DNA of 8,342 nt from an uncultured Butyricicoccus sp. (lineage in GTDB: Bacteria > Bacillota > Clostridia > Oscillospirales > Butyricicoccaceae): contig UQVU01000078.1 in assembly GCA_900544475.1 (NCBI GenBank), forward strand, positions 1-8,342, in the 5' to 3' direction. Below the pieces are notes generated by a model. The model worked only from the letters and a program-made list of their open reading frames with translations. It ran no database searches and was not told the origin of the DNA. The position numbers and the translations under genes were made by a program. Shown here in pieces: positions 1 through 6,735 of this stretch (its first letter is position 1; the number at the start of each line of letters is the position of its first letter).

Positions 1-1511
1 CGTTCGAACTCCTGTTCCTGCAGCACACGCAGCAGTTTAGGCTGTAGCTCCAGCGGCATATCGCCCACTTCATCGAGGAACAGCGAGCTTTTATCCGCCA
101 GCTCGAAACGGCCCAGGCGCTGGCTGCTGGCACCGGTAAACGCACCGCGCTCATGGCCAAAGAGATCGCTTTCCAGCAGACCCGCAGGCATGGCGGCACA
201 ATTCATTTTCACCATCCGGCGGCTGTTGCGGTTGCTGAGATTGTGGATCGCGCGGGCAATCAACTCCTTACCCGTACCGGTTTCGCCCAGGATCAGCACT
301 GTACTGTCGCTTTGCGCGACCATTTCGACCTGTTTGAGCACGCTGTACATGGCGTCGCTGCGTCCGATGATTTCGCCAAACTCGCTGTCGACATTGTTAA
401 GCTGTTCCGTCAGCGCCAGGTTTTCATCCACCAGCCGTTCTTTCAGACGATGGATCTCCTGATACGCCAGCGCGTTATCCAGCGCGATGGAGATACGCTC
501 GGCAATCTGACGCAGCAGCTTCAGGTTGGCGGTGGTGAACACCCCTTCCTCACACTGCGCCAGCTTGAGAACGCCCAGCATGGTGTTACCGGACATCAAC
601 GGCAGCAGGCACAGGGTCTGGATTTTGTTGCCCCAGATGTTAAACAGCATTCGCTCGTAAGGCGCCATCACATCCTGCTCGCTGAGATTGAGCAGCAGGA
701 TCTCCTTACTTTTAAACACCCGTTCAGAAAGGGTTCCCGCTTCATCCACCTCGCTCTGCTCATGGGCCGGGTTCGCTTCGTCGAGATAGTGCGTGGAGTA
801 GATGTTGAGCTTGCCCTTGCGATGGCCGCGCAAGGCAATGCTGATGGCGTCAATTTTGAAGTAGTGATGGATCTCCTTCGACACTTCGCTGACCAGCTCA
901 TCCATGTCGAGACGGGAGAGCACGGCGTTGGTGATGGCGACCAGAATGCGGAAGTTGTCGCGCTCGCGGCTCAGCAGGTCGTAATCCACGTTATTGGTCA
1001 CGCGGCTTTGGATCTGCTCCGCGACGACGGCCACAATCTGGGTAAAGGTGTGCAGACGCTCGTATTCCGCCTCGCTCCAGGGCTGGTCGGTCGTGCGAAT
1101 AAACTCGCAGCCACCAAAAATATGTCCCTCCGCCGCGAGCGGCAGCATGCTGTAGTGGCCGAACGGCTGGTAGAGATTGCTCTCCGCGAGCCGCGGCCAC
1201 GCCGTGCGGAACTCCTCAAAGTTGCAGTGCAGCGCTTCCGGACGGGAGAGAATACGGCGCACCGGGCCATGCGCGAGATACGTTTCGTCTTCGTACTCAA
1301 ACGTTTTGCCATTATCGCGCGTTGAGTAGTAGCTCGCGCGGTGCGTTCCGCTATGCCACAGTACAATCGCGGCGCTGTCGGCCAGCGCCGACTGCCTGAC
1401 CAGCCGCGTCAGGGCATCGCTCAGCGCGCCGAGATCGGGCTGCTGTAAAAGTGTGCGCGTGATATCAAACAGGCCCTGCTGTCCAAGATCGCTCATCGGT
1501 GTATACGGCAT
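1..1511 (-). CDS. fhlA: FhlA, formate hydrogenlyase transcriptional activator (3' end cut by window edge)
   Basis: FhlA is a cytoplasmic sigma-54-dependent activator of the formate hydrogenlyase and hyp operons; it responds to formate. The ATG at 1511 begins [10 protein letters not shown], close to the E. coli start, with a GGAAAG ribosome site at 1517-1522. I read the frame by eye over most of the gene and found no break through residue 503; the full family length is about 690. Two GAF-type sensory domains lie at roughly residues 20-165 and 195-345. The AAA+ domain begins near 380, with Walker A GETGTGKE at 409-416, the sigma-54 contact loop GAFTGA at 456-461 and Walker B LFLDE at 477-481. 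The rest of the AAA+ domain and the DNA-binding helix-turn-helix lie beyond the left edge. It follows hypE by 62 bases, as in enterobacteria. Identity is secure; the species is not, though many differences from K-12 point to a Klebsiella/Enterobacter-like source. Confidence 0.96.
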   Translation of the reverse strand, partial: MPYTPMSDLGQQGLFDITRTLLQQPDLGALSDALTRLVRQSALADSAAIVLWHSGTHRASYYSTRDNGKTFEYEDETYLAHGPVRRILSRPEALHCNFEEFRTAWPRLAESNLYQPFGHYSMLPLAAEGHIFGGCEFIRTTDQPWSEAEYERLHTFTQIVAVVAEQIQSRVTNNVDYDLLSRERDNFRILVAITNAVLSRLDMDELVSEVSKEIHHYFKIDAISIALRGHRKGKLNIYSTHYLDEANPAHEQSEVDEAGTLSERVFKSKEILLLNLSEQDVMAPYERMLFNIWGNKIQTLCLLPLMSGNTMLGVLKLAQCEEGVFTTANLKLLRQIAERISIALDNALAYQEIHRLKERLVDENLALTEQLNNVDSEFGEIIGRSDAMYSVLKQVEMVAQSDSTVLILGETGTGKELIARAIHNLSNRNSRRMVKMNCAAMPAGLLESDLFGHERGAFTGASSQRLGRFELADKSSLFLDEVGDMPLELQPKLLRVLQEQEFE

Positions 1512-1573
1512 TGTTGCTTTCCAATAGAAACTGGCAAAAAGAGACGTTCGGCGCTGACCGCTATTGATGCGGT

Positions 1574-1840
1574 CTAGCAAATACGGGGTAACGGTTCAGC
1601 GTGCGGCAGATCCAGCGTGCGCTTCACGCCGTAAAGCCCGGTCAGGCGCACCCCTTTGCGCTCAACCACGTCGCCGATGATGGCCGCGTCTTTCCCTAAT
1701 GGATGCGCGCGCAGCTGTGCAAGTACGGCTTCCGCCGCCGTGCGTTCCACGCCGATCACCAGCTTGCCTTCGTTGGCAAAGTTAAGCGGGTCTAGCCCTA
1801 ATAGCTCGCATAGCCCGCGCACGGCGCCTTTGACAGGCAG
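1574..1840 (-). pseudogene. hypE: HypE C-terminal fragment (carbamoyl dehydratase, [NiFe]-hydrogenase maturation), 5' end missing at junction
   Basis: HypE takes a carbamoyl group from HypF on its C-terminal cysteine and dehydrates it to the cyanide ligand of the [NiFe]-hydrogenase active site. The last 88 codons are present, running from L-P-V-K-G-A-V-R-G to the invariant end P-R-I-C and a TAG at 1574-1576, so the modified cysteine is retained. The segment agrees along its length with the end of E. coli HypE as remembered (for example N-F-A-N-E-G-K-L-V and the L-P-H-A-E-P-L-P end). Upstream of about 1840 the similarity stops abruptly. The frame continues only four more codons (Ser-Arg-Arg-Gly) to a TAA at 1853-1855, so no fusion protein is made. 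About three quarters of the gene, including the ATP-binding N-terminal part, is absent. The gene is probably intact in its source genome and cut by the join rather than decayed. Confidence 0.93.
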
Positions 1841-1858
1841 GCCGCGCCGACTTTAGCA
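1834..1858. other. Chimeric junction, enterobacterial hyp locus to clostridial dcw cluster
   Basis: HypE-like coding sequence runs continuously from 1574 to about 1840 and then ends mid-gene. From there to 2038 the sequence is AT-rich non-coding DNA lying downstream of a Firmicute ftsQ. No insertion-sequence end, target duplication, tRNA or integrase lies at the boundary, and I cannot fix the joining base to better than a few positions. The simplest reading is an assembly or library chimera; a real transfer event is possible but not supported by any mobility feature. Confidence 0.85.
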
Positions 1859-1868
1859 GACAGTCTGC
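1856..1868. repeat. 13-base perfect palindrome in the leader of the truncated promoter
   Basis: GCAGACAGTCTGC is two 6-base arms around a single central A. On the minus strand it would lie about 9-21 bases after the predicted transcription start of the 1883-1911 promoter, so a protein-binding operator is more plausible than an RNA hairpin, for which the loop is too short. It ends about 16 bases from the junction. The 8-mer GCAGACAG recurs at 4381-4388 in the ftsW-murG gap. Function unknown. Confidence 0.45.
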
Positions 1869-1882
1869 CCCCTATTGTTATA

Positions 1883-1911
1883 ATTCTACCTCTATTTTCT
1901 CGATTTTGCAA
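1883..1911 (-). promoter_or_regulatory. Predicted sigma-70/sigma-A type promoter downstream of ftsQ, cut off from its gene
   Basis: Read on the minus strand, TTGCAA (1906-1911) and TAGAAT (1883-1888) are separated by exactly 17 bases, matching the -35 and -10 boxes at four and five of six consensus positions. The surroundings are AT-rich in an otherwise GC-rich region. Transcription would start near 1876 and run toward lower coordinates. In a clostridial dcw cluster the next gene after ftsQ is often ftsZ or another division gene, so this may be its promoter, but that gene is not in the window. Here it would read into the hypE fragment. The rest of 1841-2038 holds no gene I can support. Confidence 0.6.
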
Positions 1912-1921
1912 CAGAAAATAG
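1892..1921. repeat. 9-base inverted repeat enclosing the -35 box
   Basis: CTATTTTCT at 1892-1900 and its exact complement AGAAAATAG at 1913-1921 flank a 12-base spacer that contains the TTGCAA -35 element. Paired arms placed around a -35 box are a common layout for a repressor operator. A terminator for the ftsQ operon is less likely, because the stem is almost all A-T and no T tract follows on the minus strand. The regulator is unknown. Confidence 0.5.
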
Positions 1922-2038
1922 TGAATTGCCGAAAATTTTCTTACGGTTTTCCGTCTGTTTTTTCCGCTCCGCACCGTGCTTTGCGAGGGGAAACAGCGGT
2001 TTGCACACATTTCTGCGCACATTCTTACTTTTTTTGGA

Positions 2039-3151
2039 CTATTCGTCGTAGCTGTCATAGCTCTCATCATAAGATGCGTCATACGAGTCATCGTAGTAGC
2101 TGTCGTCATGCGAGTCATCGTAGTAGCTGTCGTCGTAGGAATCATCATAGCTGCTGTCGTCAGACGGGGTGTCGTCAGACGAGGTGTCGCCCGAGGTATC
2201 GCTCGAACTGTCCGAGCCGGACGAGTCCGTATTGTCCGCGGAGGTGTCGGTCTGCTGGCTCTTCTGCGAATCGGTCAGGCCGTTTGCGCCGTCCGGGTTC
2301 TGCGCCACGCCGTTCATGGCGTCCGCCGCGCCCGAAACGCTGCCCGAACGCGCGACCTCCTCGGCCGTTTCGGGTACGAAGTGCATCCGTCCCTCAGCGT
2401 CCCAGTACAGCTTGCCGATGTCCGAGGGCGAAAGGCGGTCGGAGATAACGGTCTGCGCGAAGCGCACGCGGTAGGAAAGGTCGCTGTCCACCGCGCCGAT
2501 GCGCAGGTCGAAGCGTCCGCCGCAGCCGATGCGCACATCGGTCAGCTCCTGAAGGTTGATGAACTGGAGCTCGTCCGCCATTTCCTGCTCGGTGAGCACC
2601 TGCATGATGGCGAGGTAGGCGCTGACCGCCGCGTCGGTTTTCGGCTCGATTTCCTCGCCGACCGTGAGCGTCGCGCTTTCAAGACCGGTCACGACCACAA
2701 GGCCGCCATCCGAGGCGTTCTGCTCCAGGATTTTGCCCGTGCTGCTGATGTAGTAGAACGAGCCGTCCTCGGCCTTGATCGCCGCCGCCGCGCGGCACTC
2801 GGTCACGGTCAGCACGAGCGCGTCCGGCAGATGTCTGCGGATGCGGACGGTTTCGATGTAGGGCAGCTTGTGCATCAGGTGCTGCTCGACCTTCATCTTG
2901 TTCCAGAGATAGAGATTGTCGCCCTTATTGATGTCGAGCGCGGTGGTGATCTCCTCGGCGGAGTATTTTTCCGCGCCCTCGACCGAAATGGTGTTCACCT
3001 TGAAGAACACGGTCATCATCACGATCGCCGCCGCCGTCAGCAGCAGCAGTAGCACCGCGCGTCCGAGCGCATGAAGCGCCCGTCTGAATTTTCCGGGTCG
3101 GCGTCGTCGCTTTCTGCGCGGAGGCGCCTGCTCCTGTCTGTTCTGTTTCAT
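2039..3151 (-). CDS. ftsQ: FtsQ/DivIB cell-division protein with acidic Ser/Asp/Tyr tail
   Basis: FtsQ (DivIB in Firmicutes) is a bitopic membrane scaffold that joins the divisome with FtsL and FtsB/DivIC and helps control septal wall synthesis. The 370-residue product has a short cytoplasmic head rich in Arg/Lys (residues 12-24), one membrane segment near 31-50, and a POTRA domain starting at F-K-V-N-T-I-S-V-E-G (50-59) and ending near 119. A beta-rich extracellular domain runs to about 265. From about 270 to the end is a low-complexity tail of Ser, Asp, Thr and finally Tyr, with no Lys or Arg after residue 297; residues 333-370 are largely repeated S-Y-D-D-type units. DivIB proteins often end in a disordered tail, but this one is unusually long and regular. 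The ATG at 3151 follows murG by 12 bases, with GGAG in the gap as ribosome site. It ends in TAG. Confidence 0.9.
   Translation of the reverse strand: MKQNRQEQAPPRRKRRRRPGKFRRALHALGRAVLLLLLTAAAIVMMTVFFKVNTISVEGAEKYSAEEITTALDINKGDNLYLWNKMKVEQHLMHKLPYIETVRIRRHLPDALVLTVTECRAAAAIKAEDGSFYYISSTGKILEQNASDGGLVVVTGLESATLTVGEEIEPKTDAAVSAYLAIMQVLTEQEMADELQFINLQELTDVRIGCGGRFDLRIGAVDSDLSYRVRFAQTVISDRLSPSDIGKLYWDAEGRMHFVPETAEEVARSGSVSGAADAMNGVAQNPDGANGLTDSQKSQQTDTSADNTDSSGSDSSSDTSGDTSSDDTPSDDSSYDDSYDDSYYDDSHDDSYYDDSYDASYDESYDSYDE
2084..2137 (-). repeat. 27-base tandem repeat within the ftsQ tail
   Basis: Two adjacent 27-base units (2084-2110 and 2111-2137) are identical over their first 24 bases and differ only in the last three. 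They encode nine-residue units, S-Y-Y-D-D-S-Y-D-A and S-Y-Y-D-D-S-H-D-D. Near-identity at the DNA level, third positions included, points to recent duplication or slippage. The flanking tail shows more degenerate copies of the same pattern. Confidence 0.85.
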
Positions 3152-3163
3152 GCGCTCTCCGCC

Positions 3164-4300
3164 TTACTTTCCGTGGTTTTCGATGGCCCAGAGGATTTCG
3201 CGGTAGATTTTTTCGCTTGCGTCATGTGCCGCGAGCGCGGTCGCCCGCTCGCCCATCGCGTGCAGCTTGACCGGGTCGGACAGCATATCGTTCATCTCAT
3301 TGTAGAGCTTCTGCGGGGTCGCGTCCTTTTCGAGCAGCACGCGGCAGCCGCCCGCCGCTTCGAGGGCACGCGCGTTCTTCTCCTGATGGTTTTCCGCCAC
3401 GAACGGAGAGGGCACGAGCAGCGCCGGACGGCCGAGCATGCACAGCTCGCCGAGGGTCGCGGCGCCCGCGCGGCAGACGATGAGGTCAGCCGCCGCCATG
3501 CGGTCCGCCATGTCGTAGATATACTCGGTGTACTCGATGTTCGGGTGGTTTTCGAAGTCCGCGCCCTGCTCACGCGCCATTTTCGGCAGCCAGTCGCGTG
3601 CCGCCGCGCCGGTCGCGTGAACGTGGTGATACTTGACGCTGTTTTTGCACTCAAGCGCAAGCGTTCCCGCCATGTGCTCGTTCATATACTTCGCGCCCAT
3701 CGAGCCCCAGAAGGACACAACAAGCTGGTCGTTTTCGCCGAGACCGAACTTCGCGCGCGCCTTTTCGCGGCTCGCTGCAAGGATTTCCCCGCGCACTGGA
3801 GCGCCGGTCAGGATGATCTTTTCGCCGCCGCCGAGCAGCTGTTTCGCCTGCTCGAAGCAGACCAGCACGCGGTCGGCCTTTTTCGAGAGCATCTGCGTGA
3901 CCTTGCCGGGGAGGGCGTTGACCTCAAGCAGCACGGTCGGGATGTCAAGCTCCTGCGCCGCCTTGACCACCGCGAAGGAGGCATAGCCGCCGCAGCCGAT
4001 CACGCAGTCCGGACGCGCCTCGCGCAGCATCTTTTTCGCCTTTGCGACGGCGGAAACCGCGAGCTTCGCCGCCTTGAGGTTGTGCATGATGCCCTTCGGG
4101 CTCATCGAGCGCGACAGGCCGATGATCTCGATCGAGTCGAGCGGATAGCCCTCGCGCGGCACCAGCTTGTTCTCGATGCCGCGTGCCGAACCGGCAAAGC
4201 GCACGACCGTATCCGGCTGACGCTTCTCAAAATATCGTGCAATGGCAAGGCCGGGCGTTACGTGGCCGCCCGTTCCTCCGCCGGTAATATAAAGTCTCAT
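3164..4300 (-). CDS. murG: MurG, lipid II-forming GlcNAc transferase
   Basis: MurG is a peripheral membrane glycosyltransferase (GT28, GT-B fold) that moves GlcNAc from UDP-GlcNAc to lipid I, giving lipid II. The 378-residue product is slightly longer than the usual 355-365. It opens M-R-L-Y-I-T-G-G-G-T-G-G-H, with the glycine-rich acceptor-side loop at 7-13. I-G-C-G-G-Y-A-S lies at 101-108, W-G-S-M-G-A at 198-203, the donor-binding R-A-G-A-A-T-L-G-E-L at 277-286 and P-S-P-F-V-A-E-N-H-Q-E-K-N-A at 297-310. The usual H-E-Q-N-A segment reads L-E-V-N-A at 125-129, a change in a normally conserved stretch. The ATG at 4300 was chosen because it begins the family N-terminus and has a strong GGAGGGGGAA ribosome site just upstream. 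The same frame stays open far upstream, but that part overlaps ftsW and is not MurG-like. Ends TAA, 12 bases before ftsQ. Confidence 0.95.
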   Translation of the reverse strand: MRLYITGGGTGGHVTPGLAIARYFEKRQPDTVVRFAGSARGIENKLVPREGYPLDSIEIIGLSRSMSPKGIMHNLKAAKLAVSAVAKAKKMLREARPDCVIGCGGYASFAVVKAAQELDIPTVLLEVNALPGKVTQMLSKKADRVLVCFEQAKQLLGGGEKIILTGAPVRGEILAASREKARAKFGLGENDQLVVSFWGSMGAKYMNEHMAGTLALECKNSVKYHHVHATGAAARDWLPKMAREQGADFENHPNIEYTEYIYDMADRMAAADLIVCRAGAATLGELCMLGRPALLVPSPFVAENHQEKNARALEAAGGCRVLLEKDATPQKLYNEMNDMLSDPVKLHAMGERATALAAHDASEKIYREILWAIENHGK

Positions 4301-4316
4301 CGTATGTTCCCCCTCC

Positions 4317-4333
4317 CGCCTGCTGCACAGGCG
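4317..4333 (-). other. Hairpin abutting the murG ribosome binding site
   Basis: On the transcribed strand the arms CGCCTG and CAGGCG are perfectly complementary around the five-base loop TGCAG. The downstream arm runs directly into the GGAGGGGGAA ribosome site of murG, so folding could affect initiation there. The stem is short and could be chance in GC-rich DNA. Confidence 0.45.
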
Positions 4334-4379
4334 AAATATATGATAATCTGATTGCTGTGTTGTGCGGAATGCTTTGAAC

Positions 4380-4407
4380 GGCAGACAGCGTTTTTTCTCT
4401 GTCTGTC
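4380..4407 (-). other. Hairpin in the ftsW-murG gap
   Basis: On the transcribed strand GGACAGACAG and CTGTCTGCC pair over nine base pairs with one bulged A, around a ten-base A-rich loop. No T tract follows on either strand, so it is not an intrinsic terminator. It could equally be a DNA inverted repeat; its GCAGACAG arm is shared with the palindrome at 1856-1868. Confidence 0.45.
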
Positions 4408-4470
4408 CTTCACAGCCCTCCGCGCCGCGAAAGCGGTCTGCCCCGCGGCCGTTGGTCTGTGTGAAAAAAT

Positions 4471-5736
4471 CTAGCTTCGCGACTCGATGCGCATATACCT
4501 CGATACGTTGAGCAGTATGCCCATCTCGGCGAGCTGAAGCATGAGCGCCGTGCCGCCGTAGCTGAAGAACGGAAGCGCCGCGCCGGTTACCGGCATGATG
4601 CCTGTGACAACGCACAGGTTCATGAGCGTCTGAATGGCGAGCTTCGCGGTGATGCCGGTCGCGAGCAGCATACCCATGCGGTCGGGCGACGAGCGCGCGA
4701 TGTAAAAGCCGCGCCAGATCAGAAAGGCGAAAATCGCGATGATGATGAGCGCACCGATGAGGCCCATCTCCTCGCACCATGTCGCGAAGATGAAGTCGTT
4801 GTGCGGCTCCGGCAGGTACAGCTGCTTCTGCATGCCGTTGCCGAGTCCGCGGCCGAACAGTCCGCCCGAGCCGATGGCGATCTGACCCATGGCGGCCTGG
4901 AAGCCGCTGTCGCGCATATCCGAGAACGGGTCGAGCCAGATATTGACGCGCTTCTGTACGTGTTCGAGCGTCATATAAGCGCCGAACCCACCGAGCACAG
5001 CCACCACGAACAGAGGGCCGAGAAACCAGATGCGGATGCCTGCGGCAATCAGAATGATAAGGCCGATGGCGCAGCAGATGATGATGGCCGAGGTGTGCGG
5101 CTCCTTATAGAGCAGGCCGACATAGATGAACAGCAGCAGGCCGTACGGATAGGCGAGTTTTCTCAAGTGCTGCATATCCTTGTACCTGGTCGAGGCCCAC
5201 GCGGAGAACGCGATGATGATGGTATCCTTCGCAAGCTCGGACGGCTGAAAGCCGAACAGCCAGCGTGTCGCGCCCTTGGTCGTGGTGCCGACGCCCGGGA
5301 TAAGAACCAGAATCAGCAGCGCAACGCTGATGACGATGGCCGGATTTACCACCATGACGTAGCCGTGGTAGTCGATGCGGCTCAGCACGTACATGGCGGC
5401 GAGGCCGACCGCCGCCCAGCGCAGCTGCCGCACGATGAAGTAGGTCGCGCTGCCCTGCGAATAGAGGGCGCTCGAATAGCTTGCCGAAAACAGGGCGATA
5501 AGGCCGATGATCAGCAGCAGCAGCGTTGCGCACATGGTCGTCATGTCGATGGTGTGCGGCTTTCTCGCGCGGCGGCGCGGCTTTTCGGATGTCCGTTTGG
5601 CCGTCGCCGGTCGGTAGCTCTGCCGGGGCATCGGCTGGCGCGAGGGACGCGGCGCCGGATAGGACTGCCCGGTCGGCGCAGGCCGGACTCTCCGGCGGCT
5701 GCCCGAGCCGCGCGGCTGTCTTGTTGAGGATGTCAT
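4471..5736 (-). CDS. ftsW: FtsW, septal SEDS peptidoglycan glycosyltransferase
   Basis: FtsW polymerises lipid II into glycan strands at the septum, working with a class B penicillin-binding protein. The 421-residue product has a cytoplasmic head of about 62 residues rich in Arg, Pro and Ser (18 Lys/Arg, one acidic residue), then about ten membrane segments from residue 66. Family marks are G-A-T-R-W-L-F-G-F-Q-P-S-E-L-A-K (155-170), P-E-P-H-N-D-F-I-F-A (309-318), whose Asp314 matches the proposed catalytic aspartate, and A-L-P-F-F-S-Y-G-G-T (387-396). Position in a dcw cluster between mraY and murG favours FtsW over its paralogue RodA. The ATG at 5736 has a near-perfect GGAGGT ribosome site; the gap from mraY is 24 bases. 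Bacterial FtsW commonly has a shorter head; the extension may bind cytosolic divisome partners, which is inference. Confidence 0.93.
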   Translation of the reverse strand: MTSSTRQPRGSGSRRRVRPAPTGQSYPAPRPSRQPMPRQSYRPATAKRTSEKPRRRARKPHTIDMTTMCATLLLLIIGLIALFSASYSSALYSQGSATYFIVRQLRWAAVGLAAMYVLSRIDYHGYVMVVNPAIVISVALLILVLIPGVGTTTKGATRWLFGFQPSELAKDTIIIAFSAWASTRYKDMQHLRKLAYPYGLLLFIYVGLLYKEPHTSAIIICCAIGLIILIAAGIRIWFLGPLFVVAVLGGFGAYMTLEHVQKRVNIWLDPFSDMRDSGFQAAMGQIAIGSGGLFGRGLGNGMQKQLYLPEPHNDFIFATWCEEMGLIGALIIIAIFAFLIWRGFYIARSSPDRMGMLLATGITAKLAIQTLMNLCVVTGIMPVTGAALPFFSYGGTALMLQLAEMGILLNVSRYMRIESRS

Positions 5737-5760
5737 TGTGCCACCTCCGTGGTGCGTACG

Positions 5761-6735
5761 TTACGGCAGCGCGACGAAATACGCCGCAAGGCACAGCACG
5801 ATCGTGACCGCAGTAAAGGTCAGCACGATGCGCTTTTCGCCCCAGCCGCACATTTCAAAGTGATGATGGATGGGCGCCATCTTGAACAGGCGCTTGCCGT
5901 GAGTCGCCTTGAAGTAGGTCACCTGAAGAATGACCGACAGGGTCTCGATAATGTAGATGAGGCCGACAAGCAGCAGGATGAGCGGCATATCGCACGCGAA
6001 AGCCATGCCTGCGACCGCGCCGCCGAGAAACAGCGAACCGGTGTCGCCCATAAACACCTTCGCCGGGTTGAAGTTGTAGATCAAAAAGCCGAGCAGGCCG
6101 CCGGCCAGAGCGCCCGCGAACGCGGTAACGCCCGTGTTGCCGATGCGCACGCCGACCGCCGCGAAGAACACCGCGACCGGAACCGTAACGCTCGCCGCGA
6201 GGCCGTCAATGCCGTCGGTGAGGTTGACGGCGTTATCCGCGCCGACGATAACGAACGCCGCGAAAATGATATAGACCGGCCACGGCAGGCTGATGGAGAT
6301 GTCCGTAAACGGAATCATGAGCGAGGGCAGGCCGTCCGACTTCAGGAAGAGCACGAGGATGAATACCGCCGCGACTAAAATCTGAAGCACGAGCTTCTGC
6401 TTCGGGGTCAGACCCGCGTTTTCCTTTTTCTTGATCTTCGCGTAGTCGTCTACCAGACCGACCGCGCCGTAGGCCACTGAAAGGCCGAGAATCGCCAGCG
6501 CGTGAACGTTCAGCGAGCCGGTGACAAGGCCGCCGATTACGACCGCCGCCGCGATGCCGATGATGAACATAAAGCCGCCCATCGTCGGGATGTTCTGCTT
6601 GTTCATATGCCACTTCGGGCCGATTTCAAGGATTTTCTGACCGAATTTCATCTTGCGCAGATAGCGGATGACCGACGGGCCGATAGCCGCCGTGACAATG
6701 AACGCAATCGCGCAGCAAATAAGTGCCTGCTTCAT
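5761..6735 (-). CDS. mraY: MraY, phospho-MurNAc-pentapeptide transferase
   Basis: MraY is an integral membrane enzyme that moves phospho-MurNAc-pentapeptide from UDP to undecaprenyl phosphate, forming lipid I. The 324-residue product has about ten membrane segments and all signature motifs: P-T-M-G-G (50-54), the Mg-binding V-D-D-Y (95-98) followed by G-L-T-P-K-Q-K (108-114), N-A-V-N-L-T-D-G-I-D-G-L-A (168-180), F-M-G-D-T-G-S (228-234) and the histidine loop A-P-I-H-H-H-F-E (287-294). Catalytic Asp96/97, Asp177 and Asp231 and His290-292 are present. The ATG at 6735 directly follows the murF TAA with no bases between, and its ribosome site (GGGGGAGG) lies in the last murF codons, so the two are probably translationally coupled. 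Length is normal and no oddity is seen. Confidence 0.96.
   Translation of the reverse strand: MKQALICCAIAFIVTAAIGPSVIRYLRKMKFGQKILEIGPKWHMNKQNIPTMGGFMFIIGIAAAVVIGGLVTGSLNVHALAILGLSVAYGAVGLVDDYAKIKKKENAGLTPKQKLVLQILVAAVFILVLFLKSDGLPSLMIPFTDISISLPWPVYIIFAAFVIVGADNAVNLTDGIDGLAASVTVPVAVFFAAVGVRIGNTGVTAFAGALAGGLLGFLIYNFNPAKVFMGDTGSLFLGGAVAGMAFACDMPLILLLVGLIYIIETLSVILQVTYFKATHGKRLFKMAPIHHHFEMCGWGEKRIVLTFTAVTIVLCLAAYFVALP

Larger units (their letters stand above)
4301..4470 (-). promoter_or_regulatory. Structured 170-base leader between ftsW and murG
   Basis: This is the only sizeable gap inside the dcw cluster; the other gene boundaries are 0-24 bases. On the transcribed strand it begins with six T residues directly after the ftsW stop codon, then holds three potential hairpins (4425-4436, 4380-4407 and 4317-4333) and the murG ribosome site at about 4308-4317. 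I see no coding frame in it and no hairpin followed by a T tract, so a strong terminator is unlikely. A weak internal promoter (TTCCGC, 17 bases, TTATCA) is conceivable but poor. A translational or attenuation control element for murG-ftsQ is an inference. Confidence 0.4.

Noticed and set aside
153..1325. 390-codon open frame on the plus strand
   Set aside because: It is the exact antisense of fhlA codons. The minus-strand reading gives uninterrupted FhlA with GAF and AAA+ motifs; the plus-strand product resembles nothing known.
1..1840. E. coli K-12 host DNA carried over from a cloning library
   Set aside because: The FhlA and HypE sequences differ from K-12 at many residues, so the source is another enterobacterium.
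2041..2160. CRISPR-like or minisatellite array
   Set aside because: The repeats are in-frame codons of the ftsQ tail with no spacers; they are coding tandem repeats.
1976..3052. 358-codon open frame on the plus strand
   Set aside because: Antisense shadow of ftsQ, kept open by the repeat tail and GC-rich codons; its Arg/Val-rich product has no recognisable domain.
3071..4351. 426-codon open frame on the plus strand
   Set aside because: Antisense of murG, whose motifs are unambiguous. A long open antisense frame is expected in GC-rich coding DNA.
4399..4470. Terminator after ftsW from the T run at its stop codon
   Set aside because: The preceding stem is weak and mismatched, and operon logic favours read-through into murG.
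3164..4780. N-terminally extended MurG of 538 residues
   Set aside because: The extra 160 residues come from the other frame of ftsW and a non-coding gap. The start at 4300 matches the family and has its own ribosome site.
4801..5727. 308-codon open frame on the plus strand
   Set aside because: Antisense of ftsW; His/Asp/Arg-rich composition is typical of the reverse of membrane-protein codons.
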